DNA from: CAZEHS01 sp964649745
GTDB taxonomy: Bacteria > Bacillota > Clostridia > Peptostreptococcales > Acidaminobacteraceae
Reading direction: 5' to 3'
Length of the DNA: 44,417 bases
Assembly (NCBI GenBank): GCA_964649745.1
Contig: CAZYQI010000026.1
Coordinates: 1 to 44,417 of the forward strand
A program made the translations under genes and the position numbers. Below, in pieces: positions 1 through 8,687 of the stretch. Under the pieces are notes generated by a model. That model was not told the DNA's origin, made no database searches, and worked only from the letters and a program-made list of their open reading frames with translations. Numbering within the stretch: position 1 is the first letter of the stretch; each line of letters opens with the position of its first letter.

Positions 1-50
1 AGTAGGCCCTTATAGGGCTAAGCAAACCACCCGTTAGACGGGTGGTCCTG
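1..50. other. two adjacent hairpins at the window edge
   Basis: Two perfect stem-loops lie back to back. GCCCT/AGGGC has a 3-nt loop near 5-17, and ACCACCCGT/ACGGGTGGT has a 3-nt loop at about 27-47. No poly-T follows either, so they are not typical intrinsic terminators. Paired hairpins like these are common at the ends of IS200/IS605-type elements and in structured RNAs. The rest of the element would lie left of the window, so its class cannot be decided here. Confidence 0.3.
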
Positions 51-194
51 ATTTATGCCGAAAGATGAATGAACCGTGGAGACTGGGGTAATATAGTGAA
101 GTAATGGAATGACCGGTATACTGTCACCATTAAAGCTGGATTTTGGGTTTGTTACGGGAAGAGAATGTTGAGGCTATCTGATGGAGGTGTTCTA

Positions 195-371
195 ATGAAT
201 CGGAAAAATGTCAGCATTGTAATGGGTATTTTGAGTTTTATCCTGATGATCTGTGGATTTGTAGGTTATCTGTATCATATGGACGTTTGTGGATTGAAAG
301 AGAAATGCGGTAAAGTGAAGAACGGTTGCTGCATGTGGAAGCCGCACTGTTGCAATAAAGAAGACGTGTAA
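195..371 (+). CDS. small cysteine-rich membrane protein
   Basis: This is a 58-residue protein that I do not recognise. The ATG at 195 is chosen because GGAGGTG lies about 8 nt upstream; an in-frame ATG at 165 lacks such a site. After a short basic N-terminus (MNRKN) there is one hydrophobic segment, roughly residues 6-27, and then a short tail rich in Lys and Cys. The tail has six cysteines (VCG, KCG, GCC, HCC) plus two histidines, which could bind metal or form disulfides; this is inference. The gene stands alone between the hairpins at the window edge and a bidirectional terminator that overlaps its stop codon. Confidence 0.6.
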   Translation: MNRKNVSIVMGILSFILMICGFVGYLYHMDVCGLKEKCGKVKNGCCMWKPHCCNKEDV

Positions 372-406
372 ACAAAAAAGCCCTAGGGCTTTTTTGTTTA
401 CACGTC
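363..406. terminator. bidirectional terminator, 44-bp perfect palindrome
   Basis: GACGTGTAAAC-A6-GCCC on the left is exactly repeated inverted on the right, with no unpaired base in 44 bp. The A6 and T6 tracts flank the GC core (GCCCTAGGGC), so transcripts from both sides end in U runs. It overlaps the stop codon of the small protein on the left (369-371) and reaches the stop codon of the HD-GYP gene on the right (406-408). It therefore serves both convergent genes. Confidence 0.85.
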
Positions 407-1524
407 TATAGGTCTTTGGGATCCTTCAATTGTACGCCGGTTATAAGGATGTTGTGTTCCTTCATAAGATCGATGTCCACATCCCGTATAACCCCTGTTC
501 CCCGTACAACATAGTGAATCACCGGACGTAGGGGAAAGTTGTTGTTAACCTCTGTTACAACGGCAATAAGGCCATTGCTGAGGGTCACCAGAGTGCCCGG
601 GGGATAGGGGACTATTTTCCGTACAAAGAGGGAAACGAGGTCAAAATCGAATTCCAATCCGGCTTCTCCCATCAGATATTCCATAGCCTCGTTGGGAGGA
701 ACAGCCTTTCCGGCAGAGGTATCGGATGTTAATACGTCATAGCGATTGCAAATGCTGACAATCCGTGAAGCAAGGCCTAAATACTGACCGGGGGTACCCC
801 GGGGATAACCGGTTCCGTCATAGTTCTCATGGTGCTGCAGGATAATTGCCTTCGCAGTACCGTCGATGCTTCTGGAATCCTTAAGATATTCGTAGCCCTT
901 AAGCGGGTGGGTTTTCATGAGTTCAAGATCGGTCTCTTTTAGAGTTTTTCCGGCTTTTATCGGCAAAAGAACCTTTCCGATGTCATGGAGCAGGGCACCT
1001 ATAAACAGGGAGTGAAGCTGGTTCTTATTCATCTTTGCCTCTACGCCTAATATAAGGGAAAGTACGGCCACGTTAAGGGAATGTTCATAGGTTTGGTTGT
1101 CATAAGATTTTATATCCACCAGATTAATCATCAGGGTTTGGCTGCTGAGTATGTTATCAATGATCAGGGAGGATACGCTTTTTACAGCGTCAAGATACTT
1201 GGACATACTCTTTTGCAGTAAGAGTTTTCGGACATCCTGAGGCTCATCGGAGACACTGCGGGGTTTCTTCTCAAGGAGATCGAAGATGTTACGGATGGAT
1301 TCGATGGCTCGGTAGCGTACCTCCGGTTGGATAATGTCCTTTATTTCCTGCTGGGAGTACCCATCATCAATGTACACGAGAAAAATGCCGTTTTCTTCAA
1401 GACGGATCAGAAGAGTTTCATTCAATTCGATCCCTTTTTTGAGAAGGATGCTTCCGGAGGCATTATAAAGGGTCTTGCCCAGAAGGGTTCCGGACCGGAC
1501 GCAGTTTACCGGTACTAAGCGCAT
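406..1524 (-). CDS. HD-GYP domain protein, probable c-di-GMP phosphodiesterase
   Basis: A 372-residue protein. An N-terminal region of about 130 residues without clear motifs precedes an HD-GYP domain at about 140-300. Visible metal and active-site motifs are EHS at 147-149, HD in HDIGK at 180-184, and HHENYDGTGYPRG at 231-243, the GYP signature in its TGYP form. The family hydrolyses cyclic di-GMP, so a role in motility, surface or biofilm signalling is likely. No receiver, GGDEF or membrane segment is seen, so the N-terminal part may be the sensor. The ATG is preceded by GGAGGTG at proper spacing. The gene sits downstream of the transglycosylase gene on the same strand with a 100-bp gap. 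Confidence 0.85.
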   Translation of the reverse strand: MRLVPVNCVRSGTLLGKTLYNASGSILLKKGIELNETLLIRLEENGIFLVYIDDGYSQQEIKDIIQPEVRYRAIESIRNIFDLLEKKPRSVSDEPQDVRKLLLQKSMSKYLDAVKSVSSLIIDNILSSQTLMINLVDIKSYDNQTYEHSLNVAVLSLILGVEAKMNKNQLHSLFIGALLHDIGKVLLPIKAGKTLKETDLELMKTHPLKGYEYLKDSRSIDGTAKAIILQHHENYDGTGYPRGTPGQYLGLASRIVSICNRYDVLTSDTSAGKAVPPNEAMEYLMGEAGLEFDFDLVSLFVRKIVPYPPGTLVTLSNGLIAVVTEVNNNFPLRPVIHYVVRGTGVIRDVDIDLMKEHNILITGVQLKDPKDL

Positions 1525-1624
1525 AGGGTCACCTCCAATGGGAAGATTTGTTTATCATAAGATTTATTTCATGAGGATCACAGCAAGAAACGTATCTGAT
1601 TCCTATATGTTTTAGCTGTCTCCG

Positions 1625-2173
1625 TCATCCTGCTTTATACCCATCCCATTTTTCCATTACCCGTTTCACGTAGGCCTGTGTCTCCTTGAATGGAGGGATA
1701 CCGCCATACTGTTTTACCCGGCCGGGGCCGGCGTTGTATGCGGCCAGGGCAAGCTCGGTGTTATTGTCGAAACGCTCCAGCAGGCCCTTGAGATAGCGGG
1801 ATCCCCCCATGATATTTTCCTGAGGATTTGTGCTGTCTGTTACGCCAAGAGCCTTGGCAGTGGCTGGCATCAGCTGCATCAGCCCCTTGGCACCCGCTGA
1901 GGAAACCGCATCGGGATTAAAGGAGGATTCGGCATCAATGACAGCTTTGATCAGAGAAAAATCCATATTGAAGGTCTCCGCAGCTCTTTTTATGATCGGA
2001 TCGAAATCATCCGGTCCTGATCGGAAGGTGCTGTCGGGAGCTTTGTCCAAGGAAGCTTCCTGTACAGACAGGATTTCCTGAAAGCCGTTGAATCCGGCTA
2101 AGCGTATGGGGATCCGATTCTGGATTTCATTCAGTTTTTCTTGAAATACCTGATTAACATTTTTAAAATCCAT
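1625..2173 (-). CDS. soluble lytic murein transglycosylase (SLT domain, CwlQ/YjbJ-like)
   Basis: A 182-residue protein with an SLT/goose-lysozyme-type domain from about residue 60 to the end. The catalytic glutamate is E82 in the AESSFNP motif. It is followed by GLMQLMP (98-104) and AYNAGPGRV near 145-153, all hallmarks of family 1 lytic transglycosylases that cleave peptidoglycan with 1,6-anhydro product formation. There is no signal peptide; the N-terminal 55 residues are polar. The size and lack of a leader resemble Bacillus CwlQ (YjbJ). The start is set by AGGAG about 7 nt before the ATG. Export route and natural target are not evident from the sequence. Confidence 0.85.
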   Translation of the reverse strand: MDFKNVNQVFQEKLNEIQNRIPIRLAGFNGFQEILSVQEASLDKAPDSTFRSGPDDFDPIIKRAAETFNMDFSLIKAVIDAESSFNPDAVSSAGAKGLMQLMPATAKALGVTDSTNPQENIMGGSRYLKGLLERFDNNTELALAAYNAGPGRVKQYGGIPPFKETQAYVKRVMEKWDGYKAG

Positions 2174-2265
2174 AATGGGCTCCTATGGTGGGTTGTTATC
2201 ATTATACCATTCTGTATTGCAGATAAAGCAATAGGACCGTAATATGGTTTGGATATTTCGTATTA

Positions 2266-2274
2266 TGGTATAAT
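2266..2274 (+). promoter_or_regulatory. extended -10 promoter for the SPOR gene
   Basis: TGGTATAAT (TG at 2266-2267, TATAAT at 2269-2274) is a perfect extended -10 element. A matching -35 at standard spacing is not obvious. Transcription would begin near 2281, about 25 nt before the preferred TTG start. This argues against the ATG codons upstream of 2280 being the real start. Confidence 0.6.
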
Positions 2275-2305
2275 GTACAAAAGATTGATGAGTGAGGTGA
2301 ACGTC

Positions 2306-3214
2306 TTGCCTGAACCCAGTGATGCCCCTGAAAAGCAAGGGGTCTGGAGAATCATAAAATATATCCTTCCGCTGCTGTTTCTTTTCGCAGGTTTTTTTGG
2401 AATCCAGATATGGATGGTTATGGATGAAAAACAGCTTCAAAAACCTGAGATGGAAATCGGCGAAAGCATGCCAGCCAACTCAGCCAAAGCCGATGTGGCA
2501 AAATTCACCACACAGGAGGCGGCTGTTCCCGGGGAAAAGGCGATCGTGGTACAAAAGACCAAGAAGGGCAGCGAACAAGCCAGTGCTTCAAAAATACCGG
2601 GCATGGAATATTATCGTCTTCAGGCTGGAAGCTTTGAAAATCAACAAGGCGCTGAGAAATTGAAGAAGAAGCTCCGGGAGATGGGGTATGGCAGTTTTAT
2701 CGTAAATGCCGATAAAACGTCCAAAGTAATTGTCATGACCGTTTTCAGCAAGGATCAGTCTGAAATGCTCAAGACAGAGCTGGAAGCTAAAGGGGTATCC
2801 GGGTATACCGAGAAGGTTTCCGTGCAGGATGCAATGATTCTTCTGGAGCAGGACAGTACCCGGCTGCAGGGCTTCATGGATGCCTCTCTGACGGAGATAC
2901 AGGCCATGCTGCGGGAGCTGTGCGACCATTACTACATTTACGAAATACAGGGAATAAACCCAAAGGAGTATGGAGCCCTTGTGGTCAGCCAGGTCAGCCG
3001 CATATCGGACATGAAGACAGAGGTTGACAACATGGAGGTAGGGGTGGAAGACAGGGTGTTGCAGGAACAACTGTCAGCGTATCTGGAGGAGTATGCCCGT
3101 TACCTTGAAAAAGTTGGAAAAGTGAAAAAAATGGACAGGACACTATTGTGGCCGGGAATCATAGAACGAATAGAAGCATATGGTCAAATAGAAGTACAGA
3201 ATAAGGCGAATTAA
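2306..3214 (+). CDS. SPOR-domain membrane protein
   Basis: A membrane-anchored protein of about 302 residues. I prefer the TTG at 2306 because GAGGTG ends 6 nt upstream of it and the promoter lies just before; an ATG at 2288 is the alternative. One transmembrane helix covers about residues 16-36 (rich in I, L, F), followed by a low-complexity linker. The SPOR domain lies at about 102-175, starting YYRLQAGSF and containing the expected alternating fold. The C-terminal 130 residues are helical and charged, without known motifs. SPOR domains bind denuded glycan strands at septa, so a role in cell division or envelope remodelling is likely. A terminator follows directly. Confidence 0.75.
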   Translation: MPEPSDAPEKQGVWRIIKYILPLLFLFAGFFGIQIWMVMDEKQLQKPEMEIGESMPANSAKADVAKFTTQEAAVPGEKAIVVQKTKKGSEQASASKIPGMEYYRLQAGSFENQQGAEKLKKKLREMGYGSFIVNADKTSKVIVMTVFSKDQSEMLKTELEAKGVSGYTEKVSVQDAMILLEQDSTRLQGFMDASLTEIQAMLRELCDHYYIYEIQGINPKEYGALVVSQVSRISDMKTEVDNMEVGVEDRVLQEQLSAYLEEYARYLEKVGKVKKMDRTLLWPGIIERIEAYGQIEVQNKAN

Positions 3215-3228
3215 GTGAATTACTTCAC

Positions 3229-3272
3229 AAAAAACGACTGGACATATAGCGTCCAGCCGGTTTTCTTTTTTG
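3229..3272 (+). terminator. intrinsic terminator after the SPOR gene
   Basis: CTGGAC and GTCCAG form a 6-bp stem around a 7-nt loop (3238-3256), followed by CCGG and a T-rich stretch (TTTTCTTTTTT). An A-run precedes the stem. It separates the SPOR gene from the rnf promoter. Confidence 0.65.
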
Positions 3273-3308
3273 TGTTGTTTATATGTAGAAACATTGAAAA
3301 ATCTTTAT

Positions 3309-3336
3309 TTGACTTGGGGGTGTATTGGTGTAAAAT
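3309..3336 (+). promoter_or_regulatory. promoter of the rnf operon
   Basis: TTGACT (3309-3314) and TAAAAT (3331-3336) are separated by 16 bp, a good sigma-A type match. Transcription would start near 3343, leaving a leader of about 70 nt before rnfC. No riboswitch-like structure was recognised in that leader. Confidence 0.65.
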
Positions 3337-3411
3337 ATTTAAGGATGGGACGTATAAATTATCATTGATGTTTGTTCGCTGTCCATTAATTCTGAATAAA
3401 GGGGTGAAACA

Positions 3412-4734
3412 ATGGGTCTTCTGACGTTTAAGGGTGGGATTCACCCGCCTCATGCCAAGAAGGCTACTGAGCATCTGGCCATTGAAAAGGCTGCAGATCC
3501 TCAAACAGTAGCGATATCCCTTCGGCAGCACATCGGAGCTCCATGTGAACCGCTCGTGCAAAAGGGCGATAAGGTGAAGGTTGGGCAAAGAATAGGCGAG
3601 CCGCCTTCATTTGTTTCGGCACCGGTTCACAGCAGCGTTTCAGGAACGGTTAAAGATGTGGTGTCAAAGGAGATTGTGGGAGGTCCGGCAGTTTGCGTGA
3701 TCATCGAATCAGACGGTTTGAACGAAGTGCACGAAAGCGTTCAACCCAAGGGGAGTCTGGATTCGCTCACAGGCAAGGACATTCTTGGAATCATCAAAGA
3801 GGCTGGGATTGTAGGTATGGGCGGAGCTGGATTCCCAACCCATGTTAAGCTGTCTCCGCCACCGGAAAAGAAAATCGATCTTGTGATCCTGAACGGTGCG
3901 GAATGTGAGCCGTATCTTACAGCAGATCACAGGCTGATGCTTGAAACGCCAGAACGGGTTATTTTCGGACTTAAGGCTATCATGAAGGTCCTTGGTGTTG
4001 AGAAAGGTTACATCGGTATCGAAGATAACAAGCCGGATGCGCTGGCGAAGATGCGGGAGACCCTGAAGCCAGGGGACGGCATTGAAGTGGTTGGCTTGCA
4101 TACAAAATACCCGCAAGGGGCCGAGAAACAGTTGATAAAAGCCGTTTCCGGCAGAGAAGTTCCTTCCGGCGGTTTGCCTATGGATGCCGGTGCAGTGGTG
4201 AATAACGTAGCAACAGCTGCTGCAATCGCAGATGCCATTCAAACAGGGATGCCCATCGTTGACCGAATCTGTACCGTTACCGGTAAAGGAATTGCAAATC
4301 CCAAAAACCTGCTTATCAAGGTGGGTACGAACATCAAAGAAATCGTCGATCAGTGCGGAGGCTATAACGGCACTCCGGGAAAACTGATTATGGGCGGCCC
4401 GATGATGGGCATTGCCGCCTTCACCGACGAACTGCCGGCTACAAAAACCACTTCAGGGATTCTGGTGCTTACACCCGAGGAGGCCAACGTGCCGGAATCG
4501 GATAACTGCATGCGCTGTGGGAAATGTGTGGAGATATGTCCGGCTTCCCTGCAACCGCTCACAATGAGTGCATACGCCCTAAAGAGTGATTTCGACATGG
4601 CTGCGAAGTACAACGCCATGGACTGCATCGAATGCGGTTCCTGCTCGTTCATATGTCCATCCCGACGGCCGCTGCTTCAATCCCTCCGGCTTGCGAAGCG
4701 TGAAATCCTCGCAAATCGCCGGAAGTCAAAATAG
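3412..4734 (+). CDS. Rnf complex subunit RnfC
   Basis: A 440-residue subunit of the membrane-bound ferredoxin:NAD+ oxidoreductase that couples electron transfer to Na+ or H+ export. A glycine-rich region GIVGMGGAGFPTHVK with the following NGAECEPYLTADHR matches the NADH/FMN-binding fold shared with NuoF. Two [4Fe-4S] motifs begin at C366 (CMRCGKCVEICP) and C405 (CIECGSCSFICP). The length is typical of the family. The start is supported by AAGGGGTG just upstream. It is the first gene of a tightly packed rnfCDGEAB operon, 15 bp before rnfD. Confidence 0.95.
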   Translation: MGLLTFKGGIHPPHAKKATEHLAIEKAADPQTVAISLRQHIGAPCEPLVQKGDKVKVGQRIGEPPSFVSAPVHSSVSGTVKDVVSKEIVGGPAVCVIIESDGLNEVHESVQPKGSLDSLTGKDILGIIKEAGIVGMGGAGFPTHVKLSPPPEKKIDLVILNGAECEPYLTADHRLMLETPERVIFGLKAIMKVLGVEKGYIGIEDNKPDALAKMRETLKPGDGIEVVGLHTKYPQGAEKQLIKAVSGREVPSGGLPMDAGAVVNNVATAAAIADAIQTGMPIVDRICTVTGKGIANPKNLLIKVGTNIKEIVDQCGGYNGTPGKLIMGGPMMGIAAFTDELPATKTTSGILVLTPEEANVPESDNCMRCGKCVEICPASLQPLTMSAYALKSDFDMAAKYNAMDCIECGSCSFICPSRRPLLQSLRLAKREILANRRKSK

Positions 4735-4749
4735 ACAGGAGGTCCGTCA

Positions 4750-5700
4750 ATGGAACAGAAACTGATCGTATCGTCATCTCCACATGTGCGGACGGATGAA
4801 ACCGTAAGCAAAATAATGCTTCAGGTCCTCCTCGCAATCGCACCTGCCACCGCATGGGGAGTTTATATCTTCGGCGTTCATGCCGCTATGGTTATCCTTG
4901 CATGTATCGCCGGCGCGGTTGTTGCAGAGGCCGCTGTTCAGAAAATCAGGAAGAAGAAGATCACTATTAATGATTACAGTGCTGTGGTGACCGGGGTGCT
5001 TCTGGCGCTTTGTCTTCCGCCCTCATTCCCGCTGTGGATGGCGTTTCTCGGATCCATATTTGCCATAGGTGTTGTCAAGCAGCTTTTTGGCGGGCTGGGA
5101 CACAACTTTATGAACCCCGCCCATGCAGGCCGTGCATTTCTGATGGCCTGTTATCCGGTAGCCATGACCACTTGGCATGCTCCCTTTGTGCTGGGCAAAC
5201 CGGATGCCGTCTCCTCAGCAACTCCTCTTGGCATGATGAAATTAGGGGATTTCTCCAACCTGCCAAGCTTTCAGGATATGGCTTTTGGTTTTTCCGGAGG
5301 CTGTATCGGTGAAACCAGCACGGTGCTGATTCTTCTGGGAGGCCTTTACCTGGTGTGGAAGGGTGTTATCAAAATCCATATCCCGGCGGTGTATATCGGC
5401 ACGGTATTTGTGCTGACTACCCTCTTTTCCGGCTTCAATCCGGCAATGGGTGCTTACCATCTGGTGTCAGGGGGTCTGATGATCGGTGCGTTCTTTATGG
5501 CGACGGACTATTCGACATCTCCCGTTACGTATCGCGGGCAGCTTATTTTTGCACTGGGATGCGGGATCATTACGTCACTTGTACGTTTTTACGGTGGCTA
5601 TCCGGAAGGGGTCTGTTATTCCATCCTTATCATGAACGTTGCTACGCCTCTGATTGATAAGTTCACCGTGTCAAAAGTGTTCGGAGGTGCAAAAGCATGA
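4750..5700 (+). CDS. Rnf complex subunit RnfD
   Basis: A 316-residue polytopic membrane protein with several hydrophobic helices, related to NqrB. The motif DAVSSATPLG contains the threonine to which FMN is covalently attached in this family (S/G-A-T). It forms part of the electron and ion path through the membrane. GGAGG lies 8 nt before the ATG. Its stop overlaps the rnfG start by 4 nt (ATGA), indicating translational coupling. Confidence 0.95.
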   Translation: MEQKLIVSSSPHVRTDETVSKIMLQVLLAIAPATAWGVYIFGVHAAMVILACIAGAVVAEAAVQKIRKKKITINDYSAVVTGVLLALCLPPSFPLWMAFLGSIFAIGVVKQLFGGLGHNFMNPAHAGRAFLMACYPVAMTTWHAPFVLGKPDAVSSATPLGMMKLGDFSNLPSFQDMAFGFSGGCIGETSTVLILLGGLYLVWKGVIKIHIPAVYIGTVFVLTTLFSGFNPAMGAYHLVSGGLMIGAFFMATDYSTSPVTYRGQLIFALGCGIITSLVRFYGGYPEGVCYSILIMNVATPLIDKFTVSKVFGGAKA

Positions 5701-6284
5701 AGCTGGATATGAAAGAAATTGTAAAACTGGGAATCATACTGCTGATCATCTGTTTTGTTTCCACAGCCCTCCTGGCCTTGGCAAAAGAAATCACAGAGCC
5801 CAAGATATTGGAACAGCGGACTCTTGCTGCAGAACAAAGCCGAAAAGAAGTACTTCCTGCTGCGGAAACTTTCGAAGCCCTGGATCCAGCCAAGCTGAAG
5901 GAACTCCAGGCTGCGGATGCCACCATTGCAGAGGTGTTTGTAGGCAAGAAGGGCAGCGAGGTTATTGGGTACTTTGTAAAGGCCACGCCCTCTGGCTATG
6001 CGGGAGCGGTAGAGATACTGACAGGTATCGATAACGAAGGCAAGATCGTGAACGTGAAAATGGGCAAGAACTCCGAAACGCCAGGTCTTGGAACGGTTAT
6101 CGGAGAACCTAAGTTCATCTCCCAGTACATTGGTAAGGGTGCAGCCGGACCGCTGGAACTGATTAAGACTCCCGGTGCGAACGAAACCCAGGTTACAGCA
6201 GTTACGGGGGCAACTATTACATCCCGTTGTATGACCAACGGTGTCAACTCAGCGATAGCCGCTGTTGTGACACTGAAACAATAG
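5697..6284 (+). CDS. Rnf complex subunit RnfG
   Basis: A 195-residue protein with one N-terminal membrane helix (about residues 7-27) and an extracytoplasmic FMN-binding domain. VTGATITS near the C-terminus is the flavinylation motif, with FMN bound through the Thr of GAT. It passes electrons between the soluble RnfC/B side and the membrane subunits. It overlaps rnfD by 4 nt and is followed 13 bp later by rnfE. Confidence 0.93.
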   Translation: MKLDMKEIVKLGIILLIICFVSTALLALAKEITEPKILEQRTLAAEQSRKEVLPAAETFEALDPAKLKELQAADATIAEVFVGKKGSEVIGYFVKATPSGYAGAVEILTGIDNEGKIVNVKMGKNSETPGLGTVIGEPKFISQYIGKGAAGPLELIKTPGANETQVTAVTGATITSRCMTNGVNSAIAAVVTLKQ

Positions 6285-6297
6285 GGGGTGGACATCA

Positions 6298-6891
6298 ATG
6301 AAACTGAGTACTTTGACCAACGGTCTGATTAAAGAAAATCCGATATTTTTCCAACTGATTGGTATGTGTCCAACGTTGGCAGTTACCACGAAAGCAGAGA
6401 ACGGCATCGGGATGGGCCTGGCAACCACTGCCGTGCTTATCGCATCCAACGTTGCTATTTCAATGATTCGTAATTTTGTACCGGGAAAAATCAGGATTCC
6501 TGCGTTCGTTATCGTTATATCATCCTTCGTAACAATCGTAGGAATGCTGATGGAAGCCTATGTACCGGCACTCTTCACATCGCTGGGTATATTTATCCCG
6601 CTTATCGTGGTTAACTGTCTTATCCTTGCCCGTGCCGAGGCGTTTGCATTCAAGAACAATCCCATAGATTCCGCCTTGGATGGCATCGGTATGGGTCTTG
6701 GCTTCACCATGGCTCTTACCATTCTGGGTTCTATCAGAGAACTTTTCGGAAACGGTTCAATCTTTGGTTTTAACCTTTTAGGGGCTTCGTATCAGCCCGC
6801 ACTGATCATGATTTTGCCGCCGGGGGCATTCCTGACTCTTGGGTTCCTGCTGGCCATCAATAATGTCATCAAGAACCGCAAAGCTGCGTAA
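6298..6891 (+). CDS. Rnf complex subunit RnfE
   Basis: A 197-residue integral membrane protein of the RnfA/RnfE (NqrD/NqrE) family with about six transmembrane helices. The segment FFQLIGMCPTLAVT carries the conserved cysteine that helps hold a buried iron-sulfur centre together with RnfA. A GGGGGTG ribosome binding site precedes the ATG. It is homologous in part to its neighbour rnfA, reflecting an ancient duplication with inverted topology. Confidence 0.93.
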   Translation: MKLSTLTNGLIKENPIFFQLIGMCPTLAVTTKAENGIGMGLATTAVLIASNVAISMIRNFVPGKIRIPAFVIVISSFVTIVGMLMEAYVPALFTSLGIFIPLIVVNCLILARAEAFAFKNNPIDSALDGIGMGLGFTMALTILGSIRELFGNGSIFGFNLLGASYQPALIMILPPGAFLTLGFLLAINNVIKNRKAA

Positions 6892-6905
6892 AGGAGGGGA
6901 ATTCT

Positions 6906-7487
6906 TTGGAAAATGCAAATCTTTTCGTGATCATCGTCAGTGCGATTCTTGTCAACAACTTCGTACTGTCACGATTCCTGGGTATATGCCCCTTCCTGGG
7001 GGTTTCCAAGCAGGTTGAAACGGCAACCGGCATGGGGATGGCAGTTACTTTCGTTATTTCCCTGTCCGGTGTCATCACATGGGGAATCTACTACTATCTG
7101 CTGGTTCCCTTGAAGATGGAATATCTCCAAACAGGTGCGTTCATCCTGGTTATCGCTGCGTTGGTACAGTTTGTTGAGTTTGTGCTGCAGAAGACATCCC
7201 CAACCCTTTATCAGGCATTGGGAGTATACCTTCCGTTGATCACTACCAACTGCGCAGTACTGGGTCTTGCGCTGCTGAATATTCAATACAAGTATGGTTT
7301 CATTGCTTCACTGGTGAATTCCGTTGCGGCACCGCTGGGCTTTATGCTGGCAATCGTACTGTTTGCAGGGATTCGTGAGCGCCTTGAGTTGGCTGATATA
7401 CCAAAGCCCTTCGAAGGCTTTCCAATTGCACTGATTACGGCAAGCCTGATGGCGATTTCATTCCTGGGCTTTTCCGGACTCGTATAG
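6906..7487 (+). CDS. Rnf complex subunit RnfA
   Basis: A 193-residue membrane subunit with about six helices, paralogous to RnfE. NNFVLSRFLGICPFLGVS contains the conserved cysteine of this family, with a second at TTNCAVLG. The start is TTG at 6906, since AAAGGAGGGG ends 6 nt upstream and no in-frame ATG lies nearby. It works with RnfD, RnfE and RnfG to form the ion-translocating membrane part. Confidence 0.93.
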   Translation: MENANLFVIIVSAILVNNFVLSRFLGICPFLGVSKQVETATGMGMAVTFVISLSGVITWGIYYYLLVPLKMEYLQTGAFILVIAALVQFVEFVLQKTSPTLYQALGVYLPLITTNCAVLGLALLNIQYKYGFIASLVNSVAAPLGFMLAIVLFAGIRERLELADIPKPFEGFPIALITASLMAISFLGFSGLV

Positions 7488-7499
7488 GGGGACACTGAC

Positions 7500-8483
7500 A
7501 TGAATATGAGCAGTATATTGATTGCCAGTGCCAGTATCGGTGGTATGGGTCTTATTTTCGGATCGGCTCTGGCGTTTGCTTCGCAAAAATTTGCTGTAGA
7601 AACGGATCCCAGAACTCTGGAGATTCTTGAGGTGCTTCCCGGCGCCAACTGTGGCGGCTGTGGATTCCCGGGCTGCGGCGGATTGGCCGGTGCCATTGTT
7701 GCAGGGGATGCCCCTGTGAATGCCTGCCCCGTAGGGGGACCGGATTGCGCGGCTAAGGTGGCGGCAATCATGGGCATAGAGGCGGAAACTGGCCCTCGGA
7801 AGGTGGCGCGGGTGCTTTGCAAGGGCGACTGTGACACAGCCCTTGAACGATTCAAGTACGACGGCATCACCGACTGTAAAGCGGCCGTCATGCTTTCAGG
7901 GGGCAGCAAGGCGTGTCAGAATGGCTGTATGGGCCTGGGCACCTGTGAACGGGTATGCCCCTTTGATGCCATCCATATCAATGACAAGGGTCTTGCGGTG
8001 GTTGACTCGGAAAAATGCGTAGCCTGTGGACTTTGCATCAAGGCCTGCCCCAAGACGGTTATCGCGTATGTGCCGTATTCCCAGCAGGTTATTGTGGATT
8101 GCAAAAACGGTGAAAAAGGCGGCCATGTGAAGAAAAACTGTGGTGTCGCCTGTATCGCCTGCGGAATCTGTGAAAAGAACTGTCCCTTTGATGCCATTCA
8201 TGTAACGGATAATTTGGCAAAAATCGATTATGACAAATGCACGTCCTGTATGATCTGTGTTGAAAAATGTCCGACCAAAGCCATTGCAGGGGACCTGGCC
8301 AGCCGAAAGAAGGCGTTCATCGACGAAGCGGCCTGCATCGGTTGTACCATCTGCAAGAAGGTTTGCCCGGTGGAAGCCATTGAGGGCGAATTGAAAGAGA
8401 AGCATCATGTGCTGTCGGATAAATGTATCGGCTGCGGCGCGTGCGAAGCGAAATGCCCTAAAAAGGCGATTGTGATGAAGTAA
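7500..8483 (+). CDS. Rnf complex subunit RnfB, long multi-cluster form
   Basis: A 327-residue ferredoxin-like subunit that receives electrons from reduced ferredoxin. One N-terminal membrane helix (about 5-27) is followed by the NCGGCGFPGCGG cluster motif. Then come six further cysteine sets of the CxxCxxCxxxCP type or close to it (from ACQNGC to CIGCGACEAKCP). This is much longer than the proteobacterial form of about 190 residues and matches the long RnfB of acetogenic and amino-acid-fermenting Clostridia. It is the last gene of the operon and is followed by a strong terminator. Confidence 0.95.
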   Translation: MNMSSILIASASIGGMGLIFGSALAFASQKFAVETDPRTLEILEVLPGANCGGCGFPGCGGLAGAIVAGDAPVNACPVGGPDCAAKVAAIMGIEAETGPRKVARVLCKGDCDTALERFKYDGITDCKAAVMLSGGSKACQNGCMGLGTCERVCPFDAIHINDKGLAVVDSEKCVACGLCIKACPKTVIAYVPYSQQVIVDCKNGEKGGHVKKNCGVACIACGICEKNCPFDAIHVTDNLAKIDYDKCTSCMICVEKCPTKAIAGDLASRKKAFIDEAACIGCTICKKVCPVEAIEGELKEKHHVLSDKCIGCGACEAKCPKKAIVMK

Positions 8484-8498
8484 TCAAAAATAGTACTG

Positions 8499-8540
8499 CG
8501 GCCCCGGATGGTCTTAACCCCCATCCGGGGCCGTTTCTAT
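8499..8540 (+). terminator. terminator of the rnf operon
   Basis: A 13-bp GC-rich stem (CGGCCCCGGATGG with CCATCCGGGGCCG) around a loop of about 9 nt is followed by TTTCTAT. It lies 16 nt after the rnfB stop. Confidence 0.8.
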
Positions 8541-8570
8541 ATGCAAGGCTTTCCAAGCCGGAAAAGATGC

Positions 8571-8599
8571 TTGTCACCCCTGTGCACAAATGCTAAACT
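8571..8599 (+). promoter_or_regulatory. promoter of the DUF4321-maf-radC-mre operon
   Basis: TTGTCA (8571-8576), a 17-bp spacer, and TAAACT (8594-8599) with an upstream TGC giving an extended -10. Transcription would begin near 8606, about 80 nt before the first gene. Confidence 0.65.
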
Positions 8600-8687
8600 G
8601 ATAGATGGAAGGTTGTCCAAGGGCAGCCCAATATACACAGGCCCGTAGGGGCAATTTTTTTGGCTTTATGCCGAAATGGAGGCAGAC

